Shown: one piece after another, positions 37,482 to 44,703 of the stretch
How positions within the stretch are numbered: position 1 is the first letter of the stretch
Layout: each line of letters begins with the position of its first letter
Source of the DNA: a virus
Reading direction: 5' to 3' (one strand)
Length of the DNA: 44,703 bases
Virus record (IMG/VR): IMGVR_UViG_3300043811_000093
Coordinates: 1-44,703 of that record
Program-made: the position numbers and the translations under genes
The notes under the pieces: generated by a model
What the model saw: only the letters and a program-made list of their open reading frames with translations
Databases searched by the model: none
Told to the model about the DNA's origin: nothing

Positions 37482-37613
37482 ATGAAGTTGAAGTTTCTAT
37501 GCGACGTGCGGCACTGGGAGCTGGGCTGTTACTTCTCGCCCCTGTTTCTTCGCGTGAGCCTGCTGTTCTTGATCTGGGAGATTTTCCCGGCGGGGAGCGA
37601 AGCGTGCTCCTGA
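37482..37613 (+). CDS. 43-aa membrane peptide overlapping the lysozyme start
   Basis: ATG at 37482 with AGGA upstream; TGA at 37611-37613. The peptide (MKLKFLCDVRHWELGCYF, then SPLFLRVSLLFLIWEIFPAG) has one hydrophobic helix. Third positions are almost all G/C, while the competing frame from ATG 37499 has many A/T thirds, so this frame is probably the true gene. A holin or lysis helper is possible. Confidence 0.6.
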   Translation: MKLKFLCDVRHWELGCYFSPLFLRVSLLFLIWEIFPAGSEACS

Positions 37614-38002
37614 CGTCAGTCCAGATTTTTGAGTTCATGCGCGGCGCCGGTTTCCCCGGCCCGGTGGCCGTCACCATGACGGCGATCGCGCTGCGCGAGT
37701 CCGGAGGCGATCCGAACGCGTTCAACGGCAACGAGAAGACGGGCGACCGCAGCTACGGCCTGCTGCAGATCAATTGTCTGGAGCTGGGCCCGCGCGCGCT
37801 CACCTTGTTCGGCATCACCGACGAGAAGCAACTGCTCGACCCCGCCACCAACGCGCACGCCGCGTTCGTGCTGTGGGACGGCAAGAATTCGAACCTCGAA
37901 GTCGCCTGGTACATCAACAAGCCGGTTTATCAGGCGCGCTATGAGATGCACTTGCCGGCCGCGCAGGCCGCGGCGCTCGAATCGCCGATGGGGCTCAATT
38001 AA
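37604..38002 (+). CDS. Lysozyme-like transglycosylase (SLT fold)
   Basis: 132 aa from GTG 37604, with GGGGAG about seven bases upstream and coding bias starting there; a longer ATG at 37499 would add a signal-like start but with poor codon bias. Hallmarks: MTAIALRESGGDPNAFN with catalytic Glu, then YGLLQINC and NAHAAFVLW, the order of the soluble lytic transglycosylase/lysozyme fold. It should cut peptidoglycan at lysis, or act as a virion muralytic enzyme. It has no export signal in this form, so a holin is needed. Confidence 0.78.
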   Translation: MLLTSVQIFEFMRGAGFPGPVAVTMTAIALRESGGDPNAFNGNEKTGDRSYGLLQINCLELGPRALTLFGITDEKQLLDPATNAHAAFVLWDGKNSNLEVAWYINKPVYQARYEMHLPAAQAAALESPMGLN

Positions 38003-38280
38003 TGCCTTGGCTCTCGAACGCGTCATACAAACGGCTATCGCGGGAAGCTGTCTCGAACGCGTTCGACAACACGCGATACGAGGATAAGATGGCGAATGCC
38101 GAACTGTGCGAAAAGAACGCGCGCCTCTCGGCTCGCGCCCGCTCGGCCGAACGCCGCGTCCAGGAATTGACGCTGCTCCTCGGCATGAAGGGCTACGCCG
38201 TCGAAATGACGCCCGACACGCCTGCCACGCCAGCGATACCGGGCGTGCTCACGCTGACGAAAATCTCGAAAGGAAACTAA
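38002..38280 (+). CDS. Hypothetical coiled-coil protein
   Basis: 92 aa; the ATG overlaps the lysozyme stop (TAATG). A basic N-terminus, then a charged helix (YEDKMANAELCEKNARLSARARSAERRVQELTLLLGMKG), and a Thr/Pro end. No membrane segment, so not a typical spanin. Unknown. Confidence 0.6.
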   Translation: MPWLSNASYKRLSREAVSNAFDNTRYEDKMANAELCEKNARLSARARSAERRVQELTLLLGMKGYAVEMTPDTPATPAIPGVLTLTKISKGN

Positions 38281-38281
38281 A

Positions 38282-38557
38282 ATGCAAAACCAAGTGAAAC
38301 TCGACATGCTGCAAGCCGCGACCGATCTTCGGACCGGCGACGGCCTGGCGCAGTCCGCGATCAACCGCCTCAGCGGCCTGATCCAAGGCCCGGCTTATCA
38401 GCCGTTCGCCGACGAGCTCGCAGGCCTGCAAGGGCGCGACAAGGACGGCAACCAGATCCAGGGGCAAGGCCTCGAGGCGGCGGCCGACAAGATCGTCGTG
38501 CTCGCGAATGCGCTGCCGGACACGCTGCCGGATCCGGAGAGCGGCAGTGCGAACTAA
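38282..38557 (+). CDS. Hypothetical helical protein
   Basis: 91 aa. Helical throughout: MLQAATDLRTGDGLAQSAINRLSGLIQGPAYQPFADELAGLQGRDK, then GLEAAADKIVVLANALPDTLPDPE. AGGAAA precedes the ATG. No family recognised. Confidence 0.6.
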   Translation: MQNQVKLDMLQAATDLRTGDGLAQSAINRLSGLIQGPAYQPFADELAGLQGRDKDGNQIQGQGLEAAADKIVVLANALPDTLPDPESGSAN

Positions 38558-38633
38558 GAAGCCGAAACCGGCGCCCGCGCCGGTGCCGTTTCATCCGCCG
38601 ACGCCTTTGCCGGACGCGCCGAGAGGCGAGTAA
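38547..38633 (+). CDS. 28-aa Pro-rich peptide
   Basis: GTG at 38547 overlaps the previous stop region; TAA at 38631-38633, four bases before the next ATG. The peptide RTKKPKPAPAPVPFHPPTPL is about 40% Pro. Fits the gap in the operon exactly, but there is no family. Confidence 0.4.
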   Translation: MRTKKPKPAPAPVPFHPPTPLPDAPRGE

Positions 38634-38636
38634 AAC

Positions 38637-39131
38637 ATGAAGGCCTTCACTTTCTTGCTGTTCGCGCTCACCTGCGGGGCGCAGATCAATTCGCAGTATG
38701 TCCCGCACGCGGTCATGGTGGACGGCCTGCAGTTCGAGGTCTATATCAATCCCATTCCGTCGTGGTGCTCGGTCGAGGACTATGCGCACTCACGGTGTAA
38801 CGTGACTCCGCTCGCGACCAACGAGGCGAAATCGCGCGGCATGGCGTGGTTCGTGGTGAAGCAACCGGGTCGATACGGCGAGCGAGTATGGGGGCCGGAT
38901 GAGGATTCCTGGTTTCTGGCGCAGTTCGATGCGCCGGAAGGCTCCAACCTGGACGACGTCGTCAGACGGGCTGTTCTGGACTCGCATAAACGGGTCCGGC
39001 TGCCGGGCGACGCGGACTCAATGAATAAGTTTGCGGGCCTCTATAACGCCTATCTCGACGGCCTCCGGGCGGGTATTTCGGACGTGAAGCAGTGGGCGCG
39101 GGTCGAGGCGGCGTGGCAGACGCTTAAGTGA
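38637..39131 (+). CDS. Exported hypothetical protein
   Basis: 164 aa with signal peptide MKAFTFLLFALTCGAQ, again ending Gly-Ala-Gln. Mature region: INSQYVPHAVMVDGLQFEVYINPIPSWCSVEDYAHSRC with two cysteines, then AKSRGMAWFVVKQPGRYGERVWGP and a helical end (NKFAGLYNAYLDGLRAGISDVKQWARVEAAW). A periplasmic or virion-surface role is inferred from the signal. Located between lysis and packaging genes. Confidence 0.68.
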   Translation: MKAFTFLLFALTCGAQINSQYVPHAVMVDGLQFEVYINPIPSWCSVEDYAHSRCNVTPLATNEAKSRGMAWFVVKQPGRYGERVWGPDEDSWFLAQFDAPEGSNLDDVVRRAVLDSHKRVRLPGDADSMNKFAGLYNAYLDGLRAGISDVKQWARVEAAWQTLK

Positions 39132-39337
39132 TCCTGCAGCTCAGCCCGACGGTCCCGCTCGATACACCGAAAGGCCCAGCCTTCGCGCACGTCCTGATCG
39201 ATCCGGGGCAGGAGCATCATCTGCAGTGGGTTTGCTTTATCAGCGAAACGGGCGAGTGCTGGACGTTTCAGAATCCGGACGTGAAGCTCGGGCGGAACGC
39301 AACCATGGGAATCAGGAATCCACATGGCCAGCCTTGA
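39128..39337 (+). CDS. Small conserved-looking phage protein
   Basis: 69 aa, GTG start overlapping the previous stop. It reads KGPAFAHVLIDPGQEHHLQWVCFISETGECWTFQNPDVKLG, a pattern familiar from uncharacterised proteins near phage terminases. Probably a small beta-barrel; function unknown. Confidence 0.65.
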   Translation: MILQLSPTVPLDTPKGPAFAHVLIDPGQEHHLQWVCFISETGECWTFQNPDVKLGRNATMGIRNPHGQP

Positions 39338-39515
39338 ACTGAGCACGGAGGAACTCGAAGAACTGGAACGCTCGCAAATCGTCGGCGTCGTTGCCGTACG
39401 TTTGCTTCGGGCACTCACGCCCGGCGAGAACCGTGTCGGGCCTCTCGGGCGCGGCCAGCCGCGCGACAAGTTCGGTAAATTCGTCGGACGCAAAAGGGCA
39501 AATGAACGAAAGTGA
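39324..39515 (+). CDS. Small protein, unknown
   Basis: 63 aa, overlapping both neighbours. Acidic helical start (LELSTEELEELERSQIVGVVAVRLLRAL), basic tail (GQPRDKFGKFVGRKRANERK). No family recognised. Confidence 0.58.
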   Translation: MASLELSTEELEELERSQIVGVVAVRLLRALTPGENRVGPLGRGQPRDKFGKFVGRKRANERK

Positions 39516-39693
39516 ATTGCTCGATTTAGGGAAAAAAGAAATGCTCCTCCTGATCATCTGCCTGCTCCTGATCTTCGGCGGCGGCGGCGGATACGCCTAC
39601 AACACGTGGCCGCAGTATGGCGGCGGCATCGGGCTCGGCACGGTGCTGATTATCGTCGTCCTGTTTCTCCTGCTGCGCGGCAGCTTGCGTTGA
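39502..39693 (+). CDS. Two-helix membrane protein, DUF3309-like
   Basis: 63 aa from 39502; an internal ATG at 39541 would give 50 aa. Two hydrophobic helices (MLLLIICLLLIFGGGGGYAY and GLGTVLIIVVLFLLLRG) flank a TWPQYGGGIG loop, like the short DUF3309 proteins of many bacteria. In a phage near lysis and packaging genes it may be a holin-like protein. It ends where the terminase small subunit starts (TTGA). Confidence 0.62.
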   Translation: MNESELLDLGKKEMLLLIICLLLIFGGGGGYAYNTWPQYGGGIGLGTVLIIVVLFLLLRGSLR

Positions 39694-40130
39694 GCGGGAA
39701 CGCGAAGGCCCGCGCCTTCCTCGCGGCCTATCGCATCACCGGCAGCATCGTGCTCTCGGCCGCAGCGGCGGGCGTCGAGAAAACCATTCATTACCGCTGG
39801 AAAAAGAACGAGGCCTATGCGCGCGATTTCGAAGAGGCCGACAAGGAGTTCGGCGACGTGCTCGAAGCATGCGCCATCGGCCGCGCCAAGGACGGCGTTT
39901 TAGAGGCCGTGTTCTATCAGGGCTCGCCGTGCGGCGCGATCCGCAAATATTCGGACGGGCTCATGGTGCATCTGCTGAAGCGGTTCAAGCCGAACGAGTA
40001 TGCGGCGCGCGTGCAGGCCGACGTGAACGTGACCGGCTCGCTCGACCTGGTCGAGCGGCTGAAGGCCGCGCGCAAACGAGTGGCGCCGAAAACAATTGAC
40101 ACCAGCGATTCAGAGGAAGGCGAATCTTGA
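39690..40130 (+). CDS. terS: Terminase small subunit
   Basis: 146 aa from TTG 39690, overlapping the previous stop by TTGA. N-terminal HTH: NAKARAFLAAYRITGSIVLSAAAAGVEKTIHYRWKKNEAYARDFEEAD; then the oligomerisation core with VFYQGSPCGAIRKYSDGLMVHLLKRFKPNEYA, a common TerS pattern; and a polar C-terminus. TerS rings bind the packaging site and feed DNA to the large subunit. A longer ATG frame upstream has no support. Confidence 0.85.
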   Translation: MSGNAKARAFLAAYRITGSIVLSAAAAGVEKTIHYRWKKNEAYARDFEEADKEFGDVLEACAIGRAKDGVLEAVFYQGSPCGAIRKYSDGLMVHLLKRFKPNEYAARVQADVNVTGSLDLVERLKAARKRVAPKTIDTSDSEEGES

Positions 40131-41595
40131 CCTGGCCGACTTCGTCGGCACGTTCTACGCGGATCCGCTCGGCTTCGTGCTGGCCTGCTACCCGTGGGGC
40201 GAGCCGGGCGAGCTGGAGGATGAGGACGGTCCGGACGCGAACCAGCGCGAGTTTCTCACAGCTTTAGGTAAAGAAGTCGTCGCGCGCAATTTCGACGGTC
40301 ACACGCCGGTTATGCCCATCCGCATGGCCGAGACGTCGGGCCATGGAACGGGCAAGAGCGCGATGGGCGCCTGGCTTGCCAACTGGATCATGTCGACCAG
40401 GCCGCAATCGATCGGCACGGTGACCGCAGGAACCGCCGCGCAGCTCGAAGATAAGACCTGGGCCGCGATCCAGAAATGGACCAAGCTGTGCATCACCCGC
40501 GACTGGTGGGAGGTGCAATCGCGCGGCATTTACGCGCGCCAGGAAATTCTCTCGGCCGGGCAGACGCCGGAGGATTGGAAGCTGTCGGCCGAAACGTGCA
40601 AGCCCGAGAACGCGCAATCATTCGCCGGCCAGCACGCGCGGACGTCGACGAGCTGGTATCTGTTCGACGAGGCCTCGACGGTAGCGGACCAGATTTGGGA
40701 AGTGGCTTATGGCGGCCTCACCGATGGCGAGCCGATGTTTTTCGCCTGGGGGCAGCCCGAGCGCAACACGGGCGAGTTTCACCGCGTGTGCTTCGGCGAC
40801 CTTCGCGATCGCTGGAATCATCGCACCGTCGACAGCCGCACGTCGAAATTCACGAACAAGGAACTGATCGCCGAATGGATCAAGGATTACGGCATCGATT
40901 CGGACTGGGTCAAGGTTAGGGTGCTGGGCATCTCGCCCTCGGCCTCCGAGTTGCAGTTCATCGACTCGGCGCGCGTCGACCAGGCGAAAAAGAACCCCGG
41001 CGTCCCGCTCTCCGATGATCCGCTCATCGCGGGCTTCGACGTCTCGGGCGGCGGCAAGGCCTGGAACGTGATCCGCTTCCGCAAGGGCTGCGACGGGCGC
41101 ACGATTCCGCCGATCCGGATCACGGGCGAAGCGGGCCGCGATCGCCAGTTACTCGTCGCCAAGGCCGCGCAGGTTTTGAACGATCGCGAGAATTACGTCA
41201 CGATGATGTTCGTCGATTCGGCCTTCGGCGCGCCGATCGTCGAGCGGCTGCACATGATGGGCTTCGAGGAGCGCGTCATGGAGGTGACCTTCGGCGGCGC
41301 ATCGCCCAATAGCCACCAGGCCAACATGCGGGCTTATATGTGGAACGCGACGAAAGAATGGTTGAGAACCGGCGCGATCGGCAAGGACGACACGCGGCTG
41401 CACGCCGACTTGGTCGGGCCCGGCTACCACCTGAACAATAAAAGTCAGCTCGTGATCGAGTCGAAAGAAGACATGCAGAAGCGCAATATCGCGAGTCCGG
41501 ACGACGGCGACGCGCTGGCGCTTACGTTTGCACAGCCGGTGGCGGCTGTGAAGTTTGTCCGGCGTCCGACGGCGCGGCCTGGGCTTTGGAGCTGA
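40096..41595 (+). CDS. terL: Terminase large subunit (packaging ATPase-nuclease)
   Basis: 499 aa from TTG 40096, overlapping terS by 35 bases. Walker A GHGTGKSA at residues 82-89, Walker B SWYLFDEAS with Asp191/Glu192, coupling motif AWGQPERNTGEF around 218-228. RNase-H-like nuclease acids: Asp315 (IAGFDVSGGG), Asp374 (MMFVDSAFGAP) and Asp residues in SPDDGDALALTFA near the end. It cuts and pumps DNA into the capsid. The 41522 gene on the other strand overlaps its last 74 bases. Confidence 0.92.
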   Translation: MTPAIQRKANLDLADFVGTFYADPLGFVLACYPWGEPGELEDEDGPDANQREFLTALGKEVVARNFDGHTPVMPIRMAETSGHGTGKSAMGAWLANWIMSTRPQSIGTVTAGTAAQLEDKTWAAIQKWTKLCITRDWWEVQSRGIYARQEILSAGQTPEDWKLSAETCKPENAQSFAGQHARTSTSWYLFDEASTVADQIWEVAYGGLTDGEPMFFAWGQPERNTGEFHRVCFGDLRDRWNHRTVDSRTSKFTNKELIAEWIKDYGIDSDWVKVRVLGISPSASELQFIDSARVDQAKKNPGVPLSDDPLIAGFDVSGGGKAWNVIRFRKGCDGRTIPPIRITGEAGRDRQLLVAKAAQVLNDRENYVTMMFVDSAFGAPIVERLHMMGFEERVMEVTFGGASPNSHQANMRAYMWNATKEWLRTGAIGKDDTRLHADLVGPGYHLNNKSQLVIESKEDMQKRNIASPDDGDALALTFAQPVAAVKFVRRPTARPGLWS

Positions 41596-41815
41596 CCGCG
41601 ACCGGCCAGGTCCACTCGTTCACGCCTTCGCCCTCAGTCGATCGCTCGATCAGCATGTGACCGCGCGGGCCGAACACGAACAGCTTCAGCGAGCCGTCCG
41701 GATTCACGGACTGCACCACGGCGGGATATTGCTCCGGCTCCGGATGGCCGTGGCCGCGGTAGACCACCATGCGGCAGATGGACGGAATTTGCGCGTTCGC
41801 TTTGGAAGGATTCAT
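41522..41815 (-). CDS. Reverse-strand accessory (moron-like) protein
   Basis: 97 aa from ATG 41815. It contains CRMVVYRGHGHPEPEQYPAVVQSVNPDGSLKLFVFGPRGHMLIE and WTWPVAV, a beta-barrel pattern (AAVVxxV...LxVFxPxG...WxWP) seen in small phage hypothetical proteins. It is alone on the minus strand inside the late region and overlaps the terL end, so it may be expressed separately, for example from a prophage state. No clear ribosome site. Confidence 0.6.
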   Translation of the reverse strand: MNPSKANAQIPSICRMVVYRGHGHPEPEQYPAVVQSVNPDGSLKLFVFGPRGHMLIERSTEGEGVNEWTWPVAVSSKAQAAPSDAGQTSQPPPAVQT

Positions 41816-41839
41816 GGCCGGAGTATGGCAGGGAACGGA

Positions 41840-42082
41840 ATGGAAATCAAGACAGATCGCCTTCGCGCTTCGATGGTCACGCTCACGTGCTCGAAATGCA
41901 CGCGGCAAGCGCGTTTCGGCTATTCCGATGCCGCGGACGGCGAAAAAGCCGTCGCGCGCGCCGGCTGGATCCAGCGCAGCGGGCTAACGATTTGTCCGCG
42001 CTGCCCGCAGACGCGGGCCGAGATCACCGCGCGGGTCAAGGTCGCGCATCCTCCTGAGACCGAGGTCGGCGTTGCCGGATAA
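41840..42082 (+). CDS. Small zinc-ribbon protein
   Basis: 80 aa; ATG at 41840 with AGGGA six bases upstream. VTLTCSKCTRQARFGYSDAADGEKAVARAGWIQRSGLTICPRCPQT holds two Cys pairs (CxxC...CxxC), a zinc ribbon. Small ribbons like this lie beside portal genes in some phages; the role is not known. It overlaps the portal start by 11 bases. Confidence 0.68.
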   Translation: MEIKTDRLRASMVTLTCSKCTRQARFGYSDAADGEKAVARAGWIQRSGLTICPRCPQTRAEITARVKVAHPPETEVGVAG

Positions 42083-44291
42083 CGAGACGCTGCTCGAAGA
42101 AATCCGGGAGCGCTTCGACGACTATCTGCGCGAGTGGCAGGACATTCGCGAGGCCGGCGACCTCGATATGCGCATGATCGCCGACGGCCCCTGGCCCGAG
42201 GAAGAGCGCAAAGCGCGCGCCGACATAGACAATCCGCGCCCGTGCGAATCGTTCGACGAGCTGGGGCAGTATTTGAACCAGGCCATCGGCGATATGCGCC
42301 AGAACAAGCGCGCCGTCAAGGTCACGCCCACCGGCAATGGCGCGAACGACGTCACCGCCGAGAAGCGCGCCGGCATGATCCGGCAGATCGAATACGATTC
42401 GAACGCGCAGACGGCCTATCAGACCGCCTGCGAGAACATGTTCAAGCGGTCCTACGGCTACATAAAGCTGGGGTCGCGCTACGAGGATCCGGCCCGTGGC
42501 TTCGATTGCGAGCTGTATGTCGGCACGGTGCCGAACCCGAACACCATTCTGGTCGACCCGTATGCGAAGGAGCCCGACTGGTCCGACATGGCGGGCGCGT
42601 TCGAGTTCGAAACATACTCGGAAAAAGAGTTCATGAAAAAGTGGCCCGACGCCGAGATACACAGCTTCGGCGCGGAGGAAATGGAGCTCGCGCCGGCCTG
42701 GATCAAAGGCGATCGCATCCAGGTCGCGAGCTACTGGCAGCTCAAGAAAACGGAACGCCGGCAGGTCCAGATCGATATAGGCGAGGGCCCGGTCGACGTG
42801 TTTCTCGACGAGCTTCCCGGCGCGAAGGTAAAGGGCGATCAGCTCATTTTGGGCTCGGGCTCGGTCAAGGTGCTGAAGGATCGCCAGACCGAGGAGCCGG
42901 TGGTCACGCAGTACGTCACCAACGGTCTCGAAATCCTGGAAACGAAGCCGCAGAAATGGATCGAGATCCCGATCATCCCGCTGTTCGGCCCCGAGGAGTG
43001 GGTCGACGACGGCGGCGGCTCGAAACGCCGGCTGCTCTCGATGGTGCGCAAGGCGCGCGGCGCCTATCTCGGTTATTGCTATGCGCGCAACGGCGAGCTC
43101 GAAGCGCTCGGCCGCGCTCCGAAGATCCCTTACGGCGGGTACGAGGGCCAGTTCAACACCCAGACGCCCTGGGACAAGATCAACAAGGTGAGCCTGACCT
43201 ATTTCGAGGTGAAGGCCAAGACCACGGCGACCGGCGACGCGCTTCTGCCGATTCCCGTGCGGCAGGATTATGACCCGCCGATTCAGTCCTACGAAATGGC
43301 GGCCGCCTCGTTTAAGCTCGCCATCCAGACCGCGATGGGCGTCTCCGGCCTGGCCAACGGCAACCGCTCGCAGAATCAGGACGCGAAAAGCGGCAAGGCG
43401 ATTGAGGCGCTCGACCGCCAGGAAAACCAGGGCACCTTCGTCTACGTGTCGAATTATGAGCGCGGCCTCGAACGCTGCGGCCGGATGCTCGAACAGGGGC
43501 TCACCTGGTGCTACGACACGCCGCGCGAAGTGGGCTCGCGCGCTCCGGACGACACCTATTCGAGCGAGAAGATCAATCAGCCCGTCCAGGACGCGCAAGG
43601 GCAGACGACGCAGTTCAACACGGCCGACGGCGATCACGGCACCACGATTTCGGTGGGCCCATCGGAGCAAAGCGATCGCGACGCGGTCGACGATTTTATC
43701 GAGACGCTGTTCACGATTCCGAACCTACCGCCGAAGATTTACGCGCTGGCGGTGCGGCTGAGACACCTCGGTCCGATCGGCGATGAGATCGCGGAGGCCT
43801 TCGATCCCAAGGGCCCCGATCCGAAAGCGGCCGCGCAGCAGGTGCAGGTCCTGCAGACGGAACTCGCGAAGACGCAGGGCTTCGCGCAGAAACTGCACGA
43901 GGAGGCCGAGCGGGAAACAGCGAAGCTCGCCAACCAGCTCGAAATCGCGCGGATGCAGGAAGAGACCAAACGCACGATCGGACTCGCGGCGATCGACGTC
44001 AAGGACGCGCAGACGAAGTTTATGGAAGAGCTCGGCATCGTCCACAAGAAAATGGACCAGTCCCACGCGCTGACCCTGCAGCTCGCCAAGCACCTGCAGG
44101 CAAAAGATCTGCAGGCCGGCGCGCAAGCTCACGAAGCGAGCGAGGCCGCGAAGGCGCAGGGCGCCGACCGGCAGTCGCAGGACAGCGCCCAGACGCACCA
44201 GGCCGAGCAGGCGACCCAGGCGCAGGGCGCCGCGGCGGAGTCGCAGGAAAGCGCGCAAGAAGCCGACGCGGCCGCGCGGCCCGAAGCCTAG
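42072..44291 (+). CDS. Portal protein, P22 gp1-like
   Basis: 739 aa from TTG 42072, near the 725 aa of P22 portal. Family features: start LLEEIRERFDDYLREWQDIREAG; DIDNPRPCESFDELGQYLNQAIGDMRQNKRAVKV; YGYIKLGSRYEDPARGFDCELYVGTVPNPNTILVDPYAKEPD; IPIIPLFGPEEW; QTAMGVSGLANGNRSQNQDAKSGKAIEALDRQ; and the long Ala/Gln/Lys C-terminal helix (~residues 590-735) that forms the barrel in P22. Twelve copies form the DNA channel and dock scaffold, terminase and gp4. Confidence 0.92.
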   Translation: MPDNETLLEEIRERFDDYLREWQDIREAGDLDMRMIADGPWPEEERKARADIDNPRPCESFDELGQYLNQAIGDMRQNKRAVKVTPTGNGANDVTAEKRAGMIRQIEYDSNAQTAYQTACENMFKRSYGYIKLGSRYEDPARGFDCELYVGTVPNPNTILVDPYAKEPDWSDMAGAFEFETYSEKEFMKKWPDAEIHSFGAEEMELAPAWIKGDRIQVASYWQLKKTERRQVQIDIGEGPVDVFLDELPGAKVKGDQLILGSGSVKVLKDRQTEEPVVTQYVTNGLEILETKPQKWIEIPIIPLFGPEEWVDDGGGSKRRLLSMVRKARGAYLGYCYARNGELEALGRAPKIPYGGYEGQFNTQTPWDKINKVSLTYFEVKAKTTATGDALLPIPVRQDYDPPIQSYEMAAASFKLAIQTAMGVSGLANGNRSQNQDAKSGKAIEALDRQENQGTFVYVSNYERGLERCGRMLEQGLTWCYDTPREVGSRAPDDTYSSEKINQPVQDAQGQTTQFNTADGDHGTTISVGPSEQSDRDAVDDFIETLFTIPNLPPKIYALAVRLRHLGPIGDEIAEAFDPKGPDPKAAAQQVQVLQTELAKTQGFAQKLHEEAERETAKLANQLEIARMQEETKRTIGLAAIDVKDAQTKFMEELGIVHKKMDQSHALTLQLAKHLQAKDLQAGAQAHEASEAAKAQGADRQSQDSAQTHQAEQATQAQGAAAESQESAQEADAAARPEA

Positions 44292-44318
44292 TCACACATT
44301 TCGTAAGGAGAAATCAAA

Positions 44319-44703
44319 ATGCCAAGTTTTCAAGTGGACGGCGGCATCCTCAGCCAGGCTGAGCTGAACGCGCTCAATACCTCGACCGCCGGATGCCTCG
44401 CCAATTTAATCGCGACCACGGATCCGCTGGTCACCAGCGATTCATCGCTCGGATATGCCGCGGGCAGTGTATGGCTCAACACCACGCTGAACCGCGAGTG
44501 GGTCTGTCTTTCGGCGGCCATCGGCGCGGCCGTCTGGTCGTTCGGGGGCGCCGCCTACGCCAATGGCGGCTACAATCCCCCCGGCGAGGTGACCCAGCTC
44601 GGCGCATCGCTCGCGCTGATGGCCGAAGAGGGCAATATCAACCGCCAGATCAGCGCTGCCGGCATCACTCCCGGCGCGACGGCGGCCGACAACGTACTGG
44701 CCG
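44319..44703 (+). CDS. Start of the virion-module protein cut by the right window edge
   Basis: At least 128 codons from ATG 44319, with AAGGAG upstream, open to the window end. Beta-rich and Ala/Gly/Thr/Asn-rich (TSDSSLGYAAGSVWLNTTLN, WVCLSAAIGAAVWSFGG, LMAEEGNINRQISAAGI). It follows the portal gene. The gene segment entering at the left edge is its most likely continuation, with 3n+1 bases missing. Role unknown; decoration or minor capsid protein inferred. Confidence 0.7.
   Translation, partial: MPSFQVDGGILSQAELNALNTSTAGCLANLIATTDPLVTSDSSLGYAAGSVWLNTTLNREWVCLSAAIGAAVWSFGGAAYANGGYNPPGEVTQLGASLALMAEEGNINRQISAAGITPGATAADNVLA

Noticed and set aside
37499-37603. Signal-peptide extension of the lysozyme
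   Set aside because: Looks like a signal in translation, but third positions are A/T-rich while the overlapping frame shows strong coding bias; kept as an alternative only.

Overview
The window is a near-complete genome of a tailed phage (podovirus, P22-like virion plan) or the matching prophage/phage-plasmid form. A P22-type portal, scaffold, coat, two gp4-like adaptors, a gp10-like stabiliser, a gp14-like protein and three ejection-protein-like genes sit in essentially P22 order. The last gene (from 44319, running off the right edge) and the first (entering at the left edge) read as two parts of one protein if only a few bases are missing, so the window is probably a circular or circularly permuted genome cut inside one gene. 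The sequence is GC-rich with strong G/C at third codon positions. Host (inference): export signals ending in Ala-X-Ala-Gln or Gly-Gln, and a NusG/UpxY-type factor like those of exopolysaccharide operons, suggest an Acidobacteriota-like Gram-negative soil bacterium; this is a guess from sequence style.

Layout. (1) 1-21807, plus strand: virion genes. Scaffold and coat are followed by a strong terminator (3907-3935), then by an unusual block of exported-looking proteins (2806-11157, plus the beta-helix spike at 12636) inserted among P22-like head-to-tail genes. They carry N-terminal signal peptides, and all but one carry cysteines; then come stabiliser, needle-position, GNAT-like and ejection-type genes. 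(2) 21804-23124, minus strand: four small genes, one exported. (3) 23178-25938, plus strand: a 31-bp perfect dyad, then a tightly coupled operon with a Cas4/RecB-type PD-(D/E)XK nuclease, and then a small serine recombinase. (4) 26131-31591, minus strand: about 18 small overlapping genes (several Cys-rich zinc-ribbon proteins, an HNH nuclease), a winged-helix replication initiator with an 8-codon leader, and a pentapeptide-repeat protein. (5) 31592-32445: no convincing gene, several inverted repeats. (6) 32446-34033, minus strand: small genes led by a double-HTH DNA-binding protein. (7) 34144-36534, plus strand: a divergent phage sigma factor, a structured intergenic region, a duplicated 18-bp promoter-like motif and a NusG/RfaH-like factor. 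(8) 36531-39693: probable lysis module (class 3 lipase, small membrane proteins, lytic transglycosylase-like lysozyme). (9) 39690-44703: terminase small and large subunits, a reverse-strand accessory gene, a zinc-ribbon protein, portal, and the gene cut by the window edge.

Working model (inference). The double-HTH protein and the dyad at 23178 control the early genes. The initiator, the Cas4-like nuclease and perhaps the recombinase handle DNA replication and resolution. The phage sigma factor and the NusG-like factor then drive and extend late transcription through the lysis, packaging and virion genes. No integrase, DNA polymerase, CRISPR array or tRNA was recognised.
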